A stretch of DNA of 9,273 nt from Cyclobacteriaceae bacterium (GTDB lineage Bacteria; Bacteroidota; Bacteroidia; Cytophagales; Cyclobacteriaceae): the NCBI GenBank assembly GCA_025358195.1, contig JANYKP010000265.1, forward strand, positions 1-9,273, read 5' to 3'. Positions within the stretch are counted from its first letter, which is position 1, and every line of letters starts with the position of its first letter. Shown here piece by piece: positions 6,885-9,273 of the stretch. The position numbers were made by a program, and so were the translations under genes. The notes beneath the pieces are model-generated. The model was not told the origin of the DNA, made no database searches, and worked only from the letters and a program-made list of their open reading frames with translations.

Positions 6885-6900
6885 AAACGAATCCCGTTTT
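6884..6900 (+). terminator. Weak hairpin between doxX-family gene and menA
   Basis: AAAACG (6884-6889) and CGTTTT (6895-6900) form a 6-bp stem with a 5-nt AATCC loop, ending in four T residues. It begins on the last base of the DoxX stop codon and ends ten bases before the menA start. It is short and AT-rich, so at most a leaky terminator or attenuating structure; it may be chance. Confidence 0.25.
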
Positions 6901-6910
6901 ATTGTAATCA

Positions 6911-7807
6911 ATGGAAATTAAATCCTGGATTCATGCATTCCGACTTCGGACGCTGCCGTTGGCCCTTTCCAGTATCGGCATGGCGGGATTTCTTGCTGCC
7001 GCGGCCGGAAAATTCAGCACGTTGATCTTTGCCTTATGCTGTCTTACCACCATTCTTTTACAAATACTTTCCAACCTGGCTAATGACTATGGTGACTATG
7101 TAAATGGTGCGGACCATGCTGAGCGTAAAGGCCCGAAACGCACCGTGCAGTCGGGAGCCATCGCCGTGGGTCAGATGAAAAATGCCGTTATCCTTTTTTC
7201 TATTCTTTGCCTTGCCAGTGGCATTTACCTGCTACTGGTTGCCTTTGGAATCGATTGGAATTCTCTTCTTTTCTTCTTCGGGCTTGGACTTATGTGCATC
7301 GCTGCGGCCGTTGCCTACACGGTCGGCAAAAAACCGTACGGTTACGCAGGATGGGGGGATATTTCAGTGCTGATTTTTTTTGGATTGGTGGGCGTGATGG
7401 GCTCGCTTTATTTATTTACCAAGGAAATCGACGGATTCACCATTTTACCCGCCCTCAGCTGCGGGGTGTTTTCAATAGCCGTATTGAACATCAACAACAT
7501 CCGCGTTATTGAATCGGATAAAGCCGCCGGAAAATATTCAATACCCGTGCGGATCGGAAAGGAAAATGCTGTCCGCTACCATTGGTTTTTATTGGTAGCA
7601 GGATTGTCCGCTGCGATCGTTTACGCATCATTAAATTACCAGAACCTTTTTCAGTTTCTATTTTTGCTCACAGTTCCATTGTTCATCCGGATTGGAATAG
7701 CGGTGGCAGAAAAACCTTCGGAAGCATTGGATCCTTACCTTAAGCAAATGGCGCTTTCTACTTTGTTGTTTGTTATTCTCTTTGGTACGGGAAACTTGCT
7801 GCGATGA
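6911..7807 (+). CDS. menA: 1,4-dihydroxy-2-naphthoate polyprenyltransferase
   Basis: An inner-membrane UbiA-family enzyme that joins a polyprenyl chain to 1,4-dihydroxy-2-naphthoate with loss of CO2, giving demethylmenaquinone for respiration. The length of 298 residues is typical, with about eight or nine hydrophobic segments. The first Asp-rich motif, SNLANDYGDYVNGAD, is at 54-68 (N58, D59, D62), followed by RTVQSGAI at 77-84, which is characteristic of MenA. The second motif region, NINNIRVIESDKAAGK, is at 193-208. In MenA this normally reads NN-x-RD-xxx-D, but here the first aspartate is Val199 (codon GTT), while Asp203 is kept. A single base change from GAT explains it, so it may be natural variation, a weakened enzyme or a sequence error. 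The gene starts 26 bases after the DoxX gene and is convergent with xseB. No other men genes are in the window. Confidence 0.93.
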   Translation: MEIKSWIHAFRLRTLPLALSSIGMAGFLAAAAGKFSTLIFALCCLTTILLQILSNLANDYGDYVNGADHAERKGPKRTVQSGAIAVGQMKNAVILFSILCLASGIYLLLVAFGIDWNSLLFFFGLGLMCIAAAVAYTVGKKPYGYAGWGDISVLIFFGLVGVMGSLYLFTKEIDGFTILPALSCGVFSIAVLNINNIRVIESDKAAGKYSIPVRIGKENAVRYHWFLLVAGLSAAIVYASLNYQNLFQFLFLLTVPLFIRIGIAVAEKPSEALDPYLKQMALSTLLFVILFGTGNLLR

Positions 7808-7880
7808 ATGAAATGGATCATTCTTAAAACACAACAAACAATTGGTCGCTGATGGACCCGTTGACGAACTTCATCAATTA
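7808..7880. other. Convergent intergenic gap between menA and xseB
   Basis: These 73 bp lie between two genes that end towards each other, where a bidirectional terminator would be expected. Only weak inverted repeats are visible (GAATGA 7806-7811 with TCATTC 7818-7823) and no T-run follows. No gene is seen. Confidence 0.4.
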
Positions 7881-8069
7881 TTATTTCGCGGCAGCCTTGT
7901 CTACATCGGACTCAATTTTGTGAAGTTTTAATTCACACATTATAATTAACTCATTCGCTTGTTTTACTTTCTCTGCCAACGTGTCGAGCTGAATGCTGTC
8001 ATCTTCGATTTGAGCAACAAGCTTTTCAAGCTGAGAATAGGCGTCATCGTAGGTCAAATCAGTTTTCAT
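7881..8069 (-). CDS. xseB: Exodeoxyribonuclease VII small subunit
   Basis: A 62-residue helical protein, somewhat shorter than the roughly 80 residues of the E. coli form. It matches the family pattern: YDDAYSQLEKLVAQIEDD at 7-24, then a second helix with LDTLAEKVKQANELI at 28-42 and CELKLHKIESDVDK at 45-58. Several copies bind the coiled-coil of XseA to form cytoplasmic exonuclease VII, which degrades single-stranded DNA from both ends in repair and mismatch processing. Its ATG (8069-8067) overlaps the TGA of xseA in an ATGA sequence, which is typical translational coupling and helps fix the subunit ratio. Residues 59-62 (AAAK) are a short tail with no family signature. Confidence 0.93.
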   Translation of the reverse strand: MKTDLTYDDAYSQLEKLVAQIEDDSIQLDTLAEKVKQANELIIMCELKLHKIESDVDKAAAK

Positions 8070-9205
8070 TTTTTCGTCTTTTTAGTTACGGTGCTGTGAA
8101 TTATTTCATTTTTCAAAACGGCCTGTAGCGGTGAATTTTCCTTTATGTCTTTCGGATCCGTTACAATTTTGTCGTGGAGGAGGAGGATGGCGAAACCTTT
8201 ATTCAGGATCGTGTCAGGGCTTGACATTTTTACCAGTCGCCTCATCTCTTTTAAATCATTTTTGGCTATTTGAATGAGTTCCCTTACAGCGTCAAAAAGC
8301 CGGTCTTTCAAAGCAAGGAGCCTGTTCTCAAATTCAACGTTGTGATCGACCAGGAGGGATGCTACTTTGGTAGGAGTTTTTTGCTGTCGCGACATCATAT
8401 CGACAATGCTGGTATTTCGATCGTGCCCAATGCCCGTAATGACCGGAATGGGAAATGCTGCAACGCACCTTGAAAGTTCATAGTCATCGAACGGTTTAAA
8501 ATCAGTCTGGGAGCCGCCACCCCTGACAATAACCACCACGTCAAAATTTTGTTTTCCCTGTTCAATCAGTAGTAACTGCTGTAAAATAAGTTGATGTGCC
8601 GTGTCACCTTGTATGGGTGTCAGGAATTCCCGTATGGAAAATGCATAACCATGCTTGTTTTTTTCCAGCTCCTGCCGGAAGTCCCGTTGACCATCAGAAT
8701 TTGGAGCTGTGATCAAAGCGATGTGCTGAATAACCAGTGGAAGGGGTAGACAATTATTAAAGGTGCGGTAAAATCCATCCACCAATCGGATGGTTTTCGG
8801 ATTTTCTTTCAGAAGACGGTCCAGGGTTTGTTGTCTTTCAATCTCGAGCGTTCCCAGGGTGTACGCAAAATCAATTTGGAGCACCTCCAGGCTAAATCCG
8901 AATTTTGGATGAAACTTGACCCGGACATTGCACGTGATTTCTATTCCATCAGCGAAGCTCTGTTTCGTGAATTTTTCAAAATCCTCCAGTTGATTGTAAT
9001 AGGTGGACCAAAAAACTCCCCGAATTTCGGTAGTGATTAAATTATTTTCCTTCTCAATGAATTTCAGATAGCATCTTCTGGCTCCCGCTTGTTTTTTTAC
9101 ATCGGTGATTTGAGCGGTAATCCAAAACGTTTCTCCTTCGAAGCGGTCTTGGATGGTGTTCTGAATTTCCTCGACTAATTCAGAGAGTTTTATTTTCGCG
9201 GACAT
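8066..9205 (-). CDS. xseA: Exodeoxyribonuclease VII large subunit
   Basis: Catalytic subunit of the single-strand-specific exonuclease VII. At 379 residues it is shorter than E. coli XseA (456), mainly in the C-terminal helical region. Residues 1-115 form the OB-fold DNA-binding domain (KLSELVEEIQ near 6-15, FWITAQITDV near 27-36). The catalytic domain follows, with ALITAPNSDGQRDF at 163-176, VVVIVRGGGSQTDF at 223-236, a following Asp pair at 240-241, GIGHDRNTSIVD at 258-269 (E. coli GIGHETDFTIAD) and TPTKVA at 277-282. A shortened helical region (about 285-330) is the expected XseB-binding coiled-coil, followed by a small C-terminal segment containing ILNKGFAIL at 333-341 and a Lys-rich tail. 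It is translated first and coupled to xseB. A Bacteroidota-type promoter lies directly upstream. Confidence 0.96.
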   Translation of the reverse strand: MSAKIKLSELVEEIQNTIQDRFEGETFWITAQITDVKKQAGARRCYLKFIEKENNLITTEIRGVFWSTYYNQLEDFEKFTKQSFADGIEITCNVRVKFHPKFGFSLEVLQIDFAYTLGTLEIERQQTLDRLLKENPKTIRLVDGFYRTFNNCLPLPLVIQHIALITAPNSDGQRDFRQELEKNKHGYAFSIREFLTPIQGDTAHQLILQQLLLIEQGKQNFDVVVIVRGGGSQTDFKPFDDYELSRCVAAFPIPVITGIGHDRNTSIVDMMSRQQKTPTKVASLLVDHNVEFENRLLALKDRLFDAVRELIQIAKNDLKEMRRLVKMSSPDTILNKGFAILLLHDKIVTDPKDIKENSPLQAVLKNEIIHSTVTKKTKK

Positions 9206-9209
9206 TGAC

Positions 9210-9240
9210 TAAAAGTATAAGGTTTTAATGGTATCGCAAA
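9210..9240 (-). promoter_or_regulatory. Bacteroidota-type promoter for xseAB
   Basis: On the minus strand, TTTG (9240-9237) is followed after exactly 19 bp by TACTTTTA (9217-9210), matching seven of eight positions of the Bacteroidota -7 consensus TAnnTTTG at the usual spacing from the -33 TTTG. The -7 element ends only four bases before the xseA ATG, so transcription would start at or next to the start codon and give a nearly leaderless mRNA. The match is good, but AT-rich regions throw up such sites by chance. Confidence 0.5.
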
Positions 9241-9273
9241 TCCTGTTTTCTGGACAAAATTGCCACGGGTTTA

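Noticed and set aside
7806..7823. GAATGA/TCATTC hairpin as menA terminator
   Set aside because: Six AT-rich base pairs without a following T-run; too weak to call.

Overview
The window looks like ordinary chromosomal DNA of a Bacteroidota bacterium, most likely from a Cytophagales-like lineage. This rests on protein style (a bacterial deoxyhypusine-synthase-like protein, a domain resembling Bacteroidota-only DUF6090 proteins, a short XseA), on the general lack of strong Shine-Dalgarno sequences, and on a promoter matching the Bacteroidota TTTG / TAnnTTTG consensus in front of xseA. The lineage below phylum is a guess. I see no rRNA, tRNA, CRISPR array, transposase or phage gene.

Layout. (1) Positions 1-1101, minus strand: the first 367 codons of an exported serine hydrolase of the class C beta-lactamase / penicillin-binding type, running off the left edge. 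(2) Plus strand from 1258: a deoxyhypusine-synthase-family protein whose active-site loop has no lysine, then a 76-bp imperfect palindrome filling almost all of the gap to argS (arginyl-tRNA synthetase). (3) 4199-5377: an N-acetyltransferase fused in frame to a membrane-anchored C-terminal half resembling DUF6090 proteins. The junction carries an internal ATG with a Shine-Dalgarno-like sequence. (4) 5433-7807: a tight plus-strand cluster of two overlapping glutathione-peroxidase-type thiol peroxidases, a DoxX-family membrane protein and the menaquinone prenyltransferase MenA. Together they suggest a small envelope redox / respiratory group. (5) 7881-9205, minus strand: xseB and xseA, the two subunits of exodeoxyribonuclease VII, convergent with menA and sharing a 4-bp ATGA overlap.

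How the genes work together. The clearest functional units are xseAB (DNA processing) and the gpx-gpx-doxX run (translationally coupled by overlap or 2-nt spacing), with menA 26 nt further on. The deoxyhypusine-synthase-like protein, argS and the acetyltransferase fusion are probably just neighbours.

Most worth a second look: the acetyltransferase/membrane-domain fusion, the lysine-less deoxyhypusine-synthase homologue, an Asp-to-Val change in the second Asp-rich motif of MenA, the palindrome before argS, and an 11-bp inverted repeat just upstream of the first peroxidase. I found no convincing new defence or mobile system.
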